DNA of 64,000 bases, taken from assembly GCA_021442155.1 (NCBI GenBank), contig CM038223.1:31160983-31224982 (forward strand). The letters run 5' to 3'. The notes beneath the pieces are model-generated. The model had not been told where the DNA came from. It made no database searches and was given only the letters and a program-made list of their open reading frames with translations. The stretch's first letter is position 1, and each line of letters starts with the position of its first letter. Origin of the DNA: Cymbidium sinense (taxonomy: Eukaryota; Streptophyta; Magnoliopsida; Asparagales; Orchidaceae). Both the position numbers and the translations under genes were made by a program. Positions 50,101 to 60,100 of the stretch are shown here, in pieces.

Positions 50101-52860
50101 TATATGAATAGAGAATTTATTTATTTTACTTAACCCTTGCTTGATTTTATTCTTATGCTTATGGATATGCTCACATGTATTTGAATTAGCAAGTATATAG
50201 TTTGAATATCCTGGGAACACGAGGCTTTCAGTAGCCCTAAGGAAGTCTTAGATAATCTCACTTTCCTAGTTTAACAATGGCACAAACTTGCATAAAATTT
50301 TAATACATGTTTGCATATTCTTAGCTATGAAATGAAATCTTTCTTTTCTACCAAATTCATGCATTAATGATCATCAAGTGTGTAAAATATGAGTATGTAT
50401 TGCATGTACAAATATGAATATTAAATCAAATATTAAGAACAAAGAGAAAATGAAAGAAAAATAAAAGAGTGTGTATATTATTGATAATGGAAAGAAGTAG
50501 CGAAATGTTACTCATGTGATAGTGACTCAATTTCATTAATCCTAAGATGCCTTTCATGTTTGAATGAGATTCATTAAAATTAATCTAAACTTAAGCTTAA
50601 TAAAATGTTCATAAATGGCTCACTAAAAAAATTGAAGCCATGGTAATATACCTTTAAAAATAACTTAGGATAGGGATAAAGAGGCCAAACCTCTCTTTCT
50701 TCTGTTTATAATAATTAGGTGTTAAGTAGGTATTAAATAAAATAAAATAAAATGTAAATTAAAATATATCAATTCATTAAAATATTTGAAATGAAACCAC
50801 CCTTAATGATTAATTTAAATAATTTTTAAACTTTAGACAATCATACTTCTAAAGCCTAAGCAGGACACACCACACTAAACCCTAGCACACACATTAGGAT
50901 GTCAGGTCACCAAATTCTAGTGTTAGGTTAGGCCGGTGTATGTTATGACGATGTGTTTTTTTTATGATGTAATCTTTTAGACTAGATGTTAGGATTATTT
51001 ATGAGAAGACTGGATATTAGGTTGTTAGTAGCCTAATGATGTTTTATGTAGGGGCTTGTACTAAAGGGGCCACTGTAATAATAAGCAAATATTGGTGTTC
51101 TTGCTTACAGGTGCTACTTATGCCCCTAAGCATAATCCAATTAGTACAAGTGGGCTTGGATACCTAAGTGGATGCTAAGTCAAAATATGTGAAATATAAT
51201 TACTTGGCTTGTGTGTTTATTTTGCTAATGTCTATTCTGCAGGTATGGTTGACTTTATTTTTCATAAATATGTAATTTTTGCAATAAGATTAGAATTAGT
51301 GTTATGGGGTTTAGGATGAACAGTGGCTAGAAGGCAAAGACCTATGAGCCCTTGTGAATCCTGGAGTGAACTAATCCAAAGAAGGCAAGAAGAATAAGAA
51401 TTGAAGACCCCCATAACATTCATTTCATTTGTAAAATTTAATTGTAATCTAAGTTGAATAAGAGTAGAGCTGAGCTACCCAACTCTTTCTATTTTTCGGG
51501 GTGTACGGCGGTACTCGACTGCTCCAGCCTTTCATTTTTTAATGAAATTCTAATGTTTGATTGTTATGTGTAGGTTGTGCAATAGAAATAATATTTTTTT
51601 TATAGATTTCTTAAAGTGTGATGATTTGATGTGTGGCCAGAATACAATAGGCTTTTTAGGATAAAATTAAATTTCAATCCTCACTAAATAACTCATAATA
51701 AAATTTTAATATAACTCATAACCTCATTTTAAAGCCTAGGTTCTTAACCAAGATAATAAAAGATTTAGAAACCCCTTAGATGAATGTTGTATATTATCAC
51801 ACCACACATATCATATTGTGCCACTCTTGAATAAGGAGGGTCTCCACTCTTGCACGATAGGGGATATGCTTGACCTTTGAGAGTAATCATTTGTAGTGGA
51901 GAACACCTCTTCTAATTGATTTAGCCTATGACTTAATTTTAACATGTATATCGGCATAATTGTCCTAAGCTCTAGTCCAGAATAAATGTGTCAAAATGAT
52001 CCAAAAATTTATAAATTTTAACATTAGCCTAAGTCATGTTTGCAAACCAAACATTATCTAGTCTCTTAGGAGGTGAGTATAAGATTTTAGCTTCCTTCCT
52101 AATTGAATAATAGCCTAGCTATCTTGCTTTTACATAAGACCAGCCTATATGATTTTAAAGCATAAGAGGTGTTAGCTGGCAGCCACTCCAAGTGGTTGTA
52201 ATTTCAAAAGAGTCAGGATGTATCTATTCTCTCTTATGGAGGTAAATCATTATATTTCATTTTTTCGATTAGACTTAAGTCATGCTTCTAGCTTATGCTA
52301 AAGCATTTTAGATTTAGGTTCTGATACTACTTATTTCCTTCAGACTACGAGTATAAGTCCTCACCTCTTAGGCGTTTCTATAATCTTATGTTGTTAGACT
52401 AAAAGCCTAAGCATTCTAATGAGATTTCAACTTAAACAAAAGTTTTTTTTTCAACTTAAACAAAAGTAAATTCTCTCTTTCATAAATATAAAGCTTCATT
52501 CTAGGGTAGATCAGAGCACTCACTAGGCTTCCTAGTAATTTGAATATAAGTCTTTCCATTTGAACTTTCCCACTTGATTTTGACAAGTATCTAATCCTTT
52601 GATAGTCTAGCTTTGAAATCTTTGGAGATATTTATTGACTACTTTAATCGAGGGTGTTCTTAAAAAACTCCCATTTCTTAAGATGTAATTAACTATGGGA
52701 GCTTACTTCTATATGGAGTCCTTATTAGGCAATTAGGTCCATTATAGGGTGATGTTTCTTTCTTCTGAGATAGTACATCATATCTTAATATCACACCCTA
52801 TCACTTTAATAAGTTCCCCCTAAGATCTATGGTGTGTCACTATGACTCCAAATTAAAACA
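47150..52860 (-). mobile_element. LTR copy E, complete, inserted in pol (5.7 kb)
   Basis: Read on the minus strand it starts near 52860 with TGTTTTAATTTGG and then ACACACCATAGATCTTAGG. It passes island I (52220-52170), island II (51530-51455), CATCCAGTCT near 50980, the paired island III (50275-50191, 50015-49928), island IV (48565-48480), the GAGGTAGCTTCATC segment near 48085 and a GGTCAA-bearing part (about 48000-47640). It ends in the perfect hairpin at 47173-47155 and TCAAC. It groups with A, D and F. Its orientation is opposite to the gag-pol it splits. No internal coding region or second LTR accompanies it, so it behaves as a solo LTR with about 300 bases of filler. A clean target duplication was not found. 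Confidence 0.85.
47155..47173 (-). other. 3'-terminal hairpin of LTR copy E
   Basis: On the minus strand, CCTCACT pairs with AGTGAGG across a five-base CCAAA loop, and TCAAC follows at the repeat end. Confidence 0.75.
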
Positions 52861-52879
52861 GTATAAAACCTTTGGGATT

Positions 52880-53340
52880 TAAGATGAGTGGAGATGCTGA
52901 CTTGATTGCCAATATCATCCCAATAAAGAAGAAGAATGGGAAAATCTATGTTTGCATCGACTTTAGGGATTTAAATTAAGCATGCCCAAAAGATAGTTTT
53001 TCGCTACCCAATGCATAACTTATAGTATACAACACATCAAACTATGATATATTCTCCTTCATGGATGGTTCATCAGGCTACAACCAAATTAAGATGGCTC
53101 TGAAAGATGAAAAACATATATCCTTCCATACACCAATTGGCATTTTTTGATATAACGTAATGCCATTTAGTTTGAAAAATGACAATTCTACATACCAAAT
53201 GGAAATGACCTACATCTTTGATGATCTTATACATAAATATGTAAACTACTACGCTGATGATTTGGTTATCAAAAGAAAATCTTAAAGCAAGCACATAAGT
53301 GATTTAAGACTTGTATGTGATAGAATTCAAAGTTTCAACT
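52880..53340 (+). pseudogene. Reverse transcriptase C-terminal part of element 1
   Basis: Resumes after copy E with IANIIPIKKKNGK, then VCIDFRDLN, SFMDGSSGYNQIKMAL, a stop within the YNVMPFSLKN block, and the catalytic box as YYADDLVIK near 53240-53270. Both Asp of the DD pair survive. The MPFSLKN form (family norm MPFGLKNAGATYQ) is Tat-like rather than Athila-like. The enzyme would make cDNA from element RNA. Confidence 0.85.
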
Positions 53341-54060
53341 TAAAAATGAATCTTTTGAAATATGCTCTTAGTATGACTTCTAAAAATTTCTAGGATTTAT
53401 TATATGTCATAGAGGAATTAAAATTGATCCCTCTAAGATCAAAGTAATAAGAGAAATACCATTATCTAAGACCTTGAAGCAACTACATTCACGATAAGGC
53501 AAGTTGTCTTATATCAAGAGGTTCAATTCTACTCTCTCAGGAAAATGTCAACCTTTTGATTGATTAAAGAAAAATAATGTACCTTTTATATGGGATAATG
53601 CTTGTTAAGAAGCATTTGATAGCCTAAAATAATATTTGTTACATCCCCTAATTCTAGCAACACTAATAATAGGAAGACTATTAATATTATATACAACAGC
53701 CCTAGAAAAATTGCTTGGAACTCTATTAGCTCAAAATAATGAAGAAGGAAAGGAATATACCCTATACTATATAAGTCTACATTTAATAGGAGCTAAAATA
53801 AGAAACTCCCCTATTGAGAAGTAATGTTTAACATTGATATTTGCTTCTCAAAAATTACATCACTACATGTTATCACTAAGATAACTTTGATATCTAAAGT
53901 CGATCCTATTAACTTTTTAATGAATAGGTCTACTCTAATAGGCCACTTAGCTAAATGGGTAGTCTTATTGCTCCAATTTGACATAACATATGTCCCATAA
54001 AAGGTGATAAAATGGCAAGCTCTAGCTGACCTTCTACCTGCTCATCCTTAATCGATATAT
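53341..54060 (+). pseudogene. RT connection and first RNase H of element 1
   Basis: The connection region shows GFIICHRGIKIDPSKIK-like sequence near 53390-53445. The RNase H frame at 53636-53824 starts at LLHPLILATLIIGR and contains YYISLHLIGA. A later segment near 53950-54050 (GHLAKWVVLLLQFD, then ALADLLPAHP) is the usual end of this domain. Frames change several times. Confidence 0.75.
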
Positions 54061-54114
54061 TCTCTCCTCAATTATGAATTATCTGATGAGCAGATCTTCA
54101 ATGTAGAAGATGCT

Positions 54115-54570
54115 CAACAATCATTAGAATTGAAGCTTTACTTCGATGGAGCTTCATCAATAAAGCCAGCTAAACCACCAGGATTACACATAGTATAAGT
54201 TGGGATTTTTTTTATATTTATGACACCAAAATGTAGCATACTATGATATTTATATAACTTGATTGGGTCTCAAACTAATAATAGGACTGCATATGAAGCA
54301 TTAATTATAGGCTTATACCTAGTAGTTAATATGAAAATTAAGAAGATTTATGTTTATAGAGATTCTCTACTCATAATCTGATAAATCATAGGGACTTTCA
54401 AAATAAGTTGAATTAGTGCTTTATCATAAGCACGTCCTAGAGCTCCTAAAATAAATCCATAAAGTAATAATTATAAAGGTGTCATATCAAAAAAATGATA
54501 AGGCCAATGTATTAGCTAAACTAGCTGAAGAAATGGCAAACCCTCAAGGAGAACCAATTACAATAACAGT
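54115..54570 (+). pseudogene. Second (Tat-specific) RNase H of element 1
   Basis: The sequence KLYFDGASS near 54130-54160 holds the first catalytic Asp. NRTAYEALIIGLYLVVNMKI near 54285-54340 holds the conserved Glu, and VYRDSLL follows. Near 54500, DKANVLAKLAEE matches the final motif. In plants a second, separate RNase H of this type between RT-RH and integrase marks the Tat lineage of Ty3/gypsy elements. This is the best evidence for the lineage of element 1. Stops interrupt the frame. Confidence 0.8.
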
Positions 54571-54639
54571 CCAAAGTAGGCTAACATTAGTACCAACCCT
54601 TTTTCAAAGTTCTAAAGCTAAAAAAATCAAGAGATTTTA

Positions 54640-55560
54640 ACGATAAATGAAGAAGATGATTGGCGATAGTCATTCATCACTTACCTTAAAGGTGGTGAAT
54701 TACCAAAAGTTAAGTCAAAAGATCAAATTTCACAAAGAGCATTACGATATGCTCTTGTGAATGACACACTATATCACCACTCATTTGACCAAAAGTGATT
54801 ATGATGCCTAACACTAGAAGAAGCCAAGATGGTAATTGCTGAATTTCATGAAGGATTATGTGGTGCACATCAATCTAGTCCTAAAATAAAAATAAAAATT
54901 AAACAAATGGGATAATACTGGCCCAACATGGCTCAGGACTAAATGAACATGCTAAAAGATGTCATCAATATCAAATACATACATACATGTTGTGTATATG
55001 ACCTAATGCCTTACATCTAATAGTGGTATCTTGGCCACTTAAAAATTAGGGAACTTATGTAATTGGTCCAATAGACCCTCCATCATCTAGCAAAAATCAT
55101 TTCAATTTGGTGGCCATTGATTACTTCTCAAAATGGGAAGAATCAATTCCCTTAAGAGAAGTTAAAGCTGACAACTTAATAAAATTATTTCGAGACCACA
55201 TCGCCTACCAATTTAGAGTACCTCAATAAATTATATATGTCAATGGAATTGCCTTCAAGAATGTTAAAATATATCTCTTCATTAAGAAATACAAGATAGA
55301 TTAATGATATTCTTTGATATATAACCTAAGAGATAATGGTCTTGTAGAAGCATTCAACAAAACATTAGTCAAACTCCTAAAAATAATTCTCTCTAGGAAT
55401 AAAAGAGAATGGAATGAGAAATTAGTAGAAGCTTTGTGGGCATATCACACCACATATAAAACTGCTATGAAGGCAACACCATACTCAGTTGATCTTTGGG
55501 GTAGAAGCCATGCTTTCTCTTGAAGTAAAACTACCTTCACTTCGTATTGCAGTCCAAAAT
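54640..55560 (+). pseudogene. Integrase of element 1, catalytic residues changed
   Basis: The zinc-binding domain is near 54700-54990: ALRYALVNDTLYHH, EFHEGLCGAH, then RCHQYQIH, where the second Cys of C-x2-C has become Tyr (TGT to TAT). The core begins VIGPIDPP near 55055; AIDYFSKWEE (about 55110-55142) keeps the first catalytic Asp. The second is lost, since IIYVNG stands for the usual I-x-D-N-G. The frame 55314-55523 keeps the Glu within NGLVEAFNKT. The enzyme would insert the cDNA into the chromosome but cannot be active. Confidence 0.85.
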
Positions 55561-55935
55561 GAACTTACAATAGAGGAAAATGTCTGAGTACAACTTGAAG
55601 AGCTTGAAGCTTTAGAAGAAATTTGGCTACACACTGAGCAAAACTTGGAAATGTATAGAGCAAGGATACTCGAGCTAATGATCATATGATTTGACCAAGA
55701 AGCATGAAAATGAGTGAACTAGTATTGGAATGTAAAAGGACTATCATTCCCCATTGTTGAGTTTGTGGAAAGTTGACCCCAACTAAGAAGGACCTTACAT
55801 TATTGAAATGTATATGAAGGAGGAACTTATCAACTTATTGATGCAAATAGCATAAGGCCTATGCCTCCTATAAATAGATATCTCAAAAAAATATTATGCA
55901 TAACCTTTAAAGTCGTTATGCTTTATAAATGCAAG
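55561..55935 (+). pseudogene. Integrase C-terminal region of element 1
   Basis: Frame-shifted sequence follows the integrase core: LSLEVKLPSLRIAVQNEL (from about 55511, just before this entry), then EGGTYQLIDANSIRPMPPIN and RYLKKIL near 55815-55895. This is the GPY/F-type end found in Tat polyproteins, which close with a G-R-Y-L-K-like motif. No chromodomain is seen, as expected for this lineage. The coding region probably ends close to 55935. Confidence 0.7.
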
Positions 55936-55963
55936 TGTTAAAATTCACTCTAAATCAATCAGC

Positions 55964-56042
55964 AGAAATGATAAATCATTTCTAACATTTTAGTACGAGA
56001 AGAATATTTTCATCCTAAAGGGAAATTTCCCTATAAATAGGG
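55964..56042. promoter_or_regulatory. Palindrome cluster around a TATA box after pol
   Basis: Three symmetric motifs lie within 80 bases: AGAAATGAT and its complement two bases apart (55964-55983), GGGAAATTTCCC (56020-56031), and CCCTAT-AA-ATAGGG (56029-56042). The last contains TATAAATA, the plant TATA consensus. A start of transcription about 30 bases on would fall near 56065. It is not part of the long repeat and has no second copy here. Promoter activity is inference. Confidence 0.5.
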
Positions 56043-56130
56043 AGCAATTTTATATTTCTTATAATGCAAGGAGAAATCTTAGTTAAAGAGAAATTCAATC
56101 CAATCAAAGAAATCCAAAATTATATTCATC

Positions 56131-56740
56131 ATGCCCAAAAGGGATCCAATCAAAAATCTAAATCGAGATCCATCATGTCCAAGGGGGTTGGATCTAAAAT
56201 CTAAACCTAGATCTACCATGCCCAAAGGGGCCAGATCTAGACCCAAAATTAGATTCATCAAGCCCAAATGGGTCAAATCTAAACCTAAACCTAGATCCAC
56301 TATGTCCAAAAGGGCTACATCTAAACATAAAATTAAATTCATCAAGCTTAAAGGGGTCAGATCTAAAATCTAAACCTAGATTCACCATGCCCAAAGGGGG
56401 GTTAAATCTAAACCCAAAATTAGACTCATCATGGCTAAAAGTGTTGGATCCAAAATCTAAACCTAGATTCATCATCCCCAAAGGGGTCGAATCTAAACCT
56501 AAAATCATATCCATCATGTCCAAATGAGCTAGGTCTAAATCTAAGCCTAGATCTCATATGCCTAAAGGGGCAAGATCTAAAATTTAAACATAGATCCACC
56601 ATGCTTAAAGGGGCTAAATTTAAACCCAAAATTAGATTCATCATGCCCAAAGGGGTCAGATCTAAAATCTAAACCTAGATCCAATATGCTTAAAAGGGTT
56701 GAATCTAAATCTAAACTTAAATCAAACATGGCCAAAGGGA
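56131..56740 (+). repeat. Minisatellite with 42/43-bp units between pol and LTR F
   Basis: About 14 units share the pattern TCTAAA..CCTAGATCCA.CATGCCCAAAGGGG. Two subtypes partly alternate (one with AAAATCTAAACCTAGAT, one with CCCAAAATTAGAT), giving a loose 85-base dimer. The 42-base period equals 14 codons, which leaves long open frames on both strands (56131-56373 plus; 56079-56822 minus). These frames are repeat effects rather than clear genes. Tandem repeats between pol and the 3' LTR are a known habit of Tat elements and can seed satellite DNA. Confidence 0.85.
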
Positions 56741-57118
56741 TCGGATCTATGTCCAAACACACCCAACATTTCCAAAAAGGGTGGGGGTTTAAATATAATT
56801 CTAGATTTAGCTCATTTAACATGAACTAAAGCTAAATACAAATATACATCTATCAAGTCTAAAAGGGATTGAATCAAAATATAAATCTAAACTCTTTAAA
56901 AATTAGACAAGACTAAAGAAAAGCCTACAAGAACAACTCATTTACAAATTCATGTATTATTTGCTTTTATTATGTTCATAAAGTTTATATGCTTCTCTCT
57001 TTTAGATTTGCTACAATATTTATTTGGAAATGGTTACATGATATGCCTTATATTGAACCAACTGAGGAGCAGATATGGGCTACAATTGTAGCTTTGTGGT
57101 GTTTATTTTTGAGATTCA
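56741..57118 (+). other. 3' untranslated tail of element 1
   Basis: Decayed edges of the minisatellite up to about 56890, then non-repetitive sequence to the start of copy F. AACTGAGGAGCAGATATGGG near 57060-57080 is purine-rich but is about 40 bases from the LTR, so a polypurine tract is not certain. Confidence 0.45.
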
Positions 57119-60100
57119 TGTGTGTTTATGTGAGGGGACACAACGCAGATTGACAGATGTACTCATTAGGGTGATCGAGTATGACATTAAGGAATAGTGA
57201 ACTATCTCAAGAGATAAAAATCACTATCCTATAATGGACCAGGCATGATGGGTCTTCAAATGTACCAGAGATCTTTCCCCTATTTTACATGGAAAAGTAA
57301 AGCAGGGTTTATTTAAATTGGTTCGTTAAGTTCTTCATGGAGTCAAGCCTCCATTAATTACATCATAAGAAATGAGGTTCCTTAGGAATACTCTCGATTA
57401 AGGTAAATGATCATTGTCTCTAAAGATTTTAAAGATAGGACTATCAATCAATTGGTTATTCTTAGAAAATCAAGTGGGAGAGATCAAAAGGGAAGTGTTC
57501 TTATTAAAACCAAAGGAGATAAGTAGGAAGTGCCCATGATACTAGGAAGCCTAGTGAGCACTCCAATCTATCCTATAGTTGGGCTTTATACATTTAAATT
57601 TGAGGATATTTATTTGTTTAAGTTGACTTTTCATTAGAAGTCTAGGACTTATAATTCTACAATACAAGATTTTGAAAATGCCTAAGAGGTGAAGATTTAT
57701 GCTTGTAGCCCACAAAGAAAATAACAACCTCAGATCCTAAATCTAAGGAGCTTTGGTGAGGGCCAAACATGACCTAAATCTAAGGTGAAAATGGGTGTAC
57801 GGTTTATCTCCACAAGAAAGAATAAACCACCTGATTGATGAGCTTTTACTGCCTGGAGTGGCCGCCAGCTAACTCCTCATACACTTTAAATCTATCCAGG
57901 TAAGTCATATACTTTGCAAGATGGTTAGGCTGTTATTTACTTTAGAAGAGAAACCAAGTCCTTAAACTCACCCTCTAAGAGACTAGATGATGAAGGGCAT
58001 GAATAATGACCTAAATCTAATGCAAATTTTGTCAAATTTTATTTGATTTTTTGAATTTTTCTTTAACATAGGTTATGGGATTTTATATACCTAATGCATG
58101 AGAAAATCAAAAAGAAGGAGGCGTGTTTCCACCATGTCTCTCAATGGTTAAGCCATTTTCTCTGGCAAAGGTGGAAGCCCTCCATTGGTAAGAGTGAGAC
58201 AATATGATTTATACATGATATGAGACAAACAACATCCAGCTAAGGGGTTGCTAAATTTTTTTTATTATCTTGATTTATGTCCTAAGCTCTAGGTGAGGTT
58301 ATGAATTGTTTAGTTTAATTTTGAATTGATTAATTAGAAAAAAAATTTATTTTTTTCTAAGAGCCTAATCGCATCCAAGCCATTCAACAATCATCAAACA
58401 ATTAAGAAACTAGGAAATCATGCCATCCTAATTATGTAATCATAAATATAACATCAATCAATTTATAAAATTAGCATAATAGAATAAGAAGCCGGTGCGA
58501 TCGGGTAACGCCATACAACCCAAAAAGAAATATGGGTAGTCGAGCTCTACCCTTATACATCCCAGTATAATGAAAGAATAAATTATAATTATGAAGTGAT
58601 AAGTGTTATGGCGGTTCTTCATTCTTCATCCTTCATTCTTTACTCCTTGTCCTTCATTCCTTCATCTTGGTTTGCTCCATGTCTTTCTTTCTTTTAGTTT
58701 GACTTGGGATGTAATTTGCTCTAAGGCCTCACATGGTATATAAGACATGGTCTTATAACTAATGTTCACCTTAATCCCCATAACTCTCATTTTAACCCTA
58801 ATGCAAAAATTACATTAAAAGAAAGGAAAGTAAATCTAGCTACACCTACAAAATAAATGTTAGCTAAACACACTATACAACCCAAGTAGTTATAGGAATA
58901 ATTTGGACTTAATACCCCACACATGGGTAACCAAGCCCACCTATCCTAATTTAGGTTATGCATAGGGGTATTACCAACCTGCACAGTAAAAAGTATTTAT
59001 ATTCTTATTACAACACCCCTTAAGCACAACCCCCTACAAAAAGCATGATTAGGCTAATATCAGCCTAACATCCAGACTACACACATACACCCTAAGATCT
59101 AGTCTAAAATAATACATCACAAAACTAAACATTCATCAAACCATGCACTGCCCTAACCTAAAGTTAGAAATGGTGACTTAGTCTAATGTGCATGTGTTAG
59201 AGCTTGTGTGATATGTTCTAGCTAGGATTTAGATTTATGATTTGCTAAGTATGAGAGGTTTAATTTATAAAGGGTTGATTTCTCTTTAAGTAGTTTAGTT
59301 GATTTGGAAAATTTTACTAAATGTTTTCTCTTGTTTCTTGTAACCTACACCTAGCAACTAAGTGTTGTTAAGAGAAGAAAAAGAGGGAGAGTATCTATTT
59401 TATCTCTACCTTAAGTGATTTTTAAGGTAAATTGGTTACTGAATTTCCTTTAGTGAATGGTTTATTATGCCTTTTAATTAACCCTAAGTTTAGATTTGCT
59501 CTAAATAGCCCTATTCAATAAGAAAGACATCTTAGGAATAGTTAGGGTGGATTACTATCACATAACACACACCCATTCATTTCTTTCCACCATGTATACC
59601 ATGCATATGAATAATCCTAAGTATACTTATACATGTAATGCAAATCTTAGCACACTTTGATAATGAATGCAAAGAGATATGATTTGAAAATTTGGATATT
59701 ACATTTGTTAATTGGATCATTAATACATGTCTTTGTTATGTAGAAAAGTGGAATTTTTTATCCATTAGCTAAATGCACATTCGCATGTATAAAAGTTATA
59801 AGTGTGTATGTTGCCATTATTTTCTACACCAGGGGAGTAAGGTACAAGACCTACTTCAAGCTACTTAAAGCCTCGTAGCCCCGAGATATCCATACTGATA
59901 TACCACTTTTCTTAGAAACATGTAGATGTACAAAAAGAACTAAATGGATAAAGAATCATGCAAGAGACTATGTTTGATTTGGTTGTATGATTTACCTGTG
60001 TTACATGAAGATCCTTCCTAAGTCTTAATATAAAGATGCATAGGAATAGATTTAGGCAAGTGTCATGTTCTTTTCAATTAAACTATACACTTGCAAATCC

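Noticed and set aside
56079..56822. Several open frames of 71-109 residues on the minus strand
   Set aside because: They are repeat translations of the 42/43-bp minisatellite; neighbouring frames overlap and start at arbitrary ATGs.
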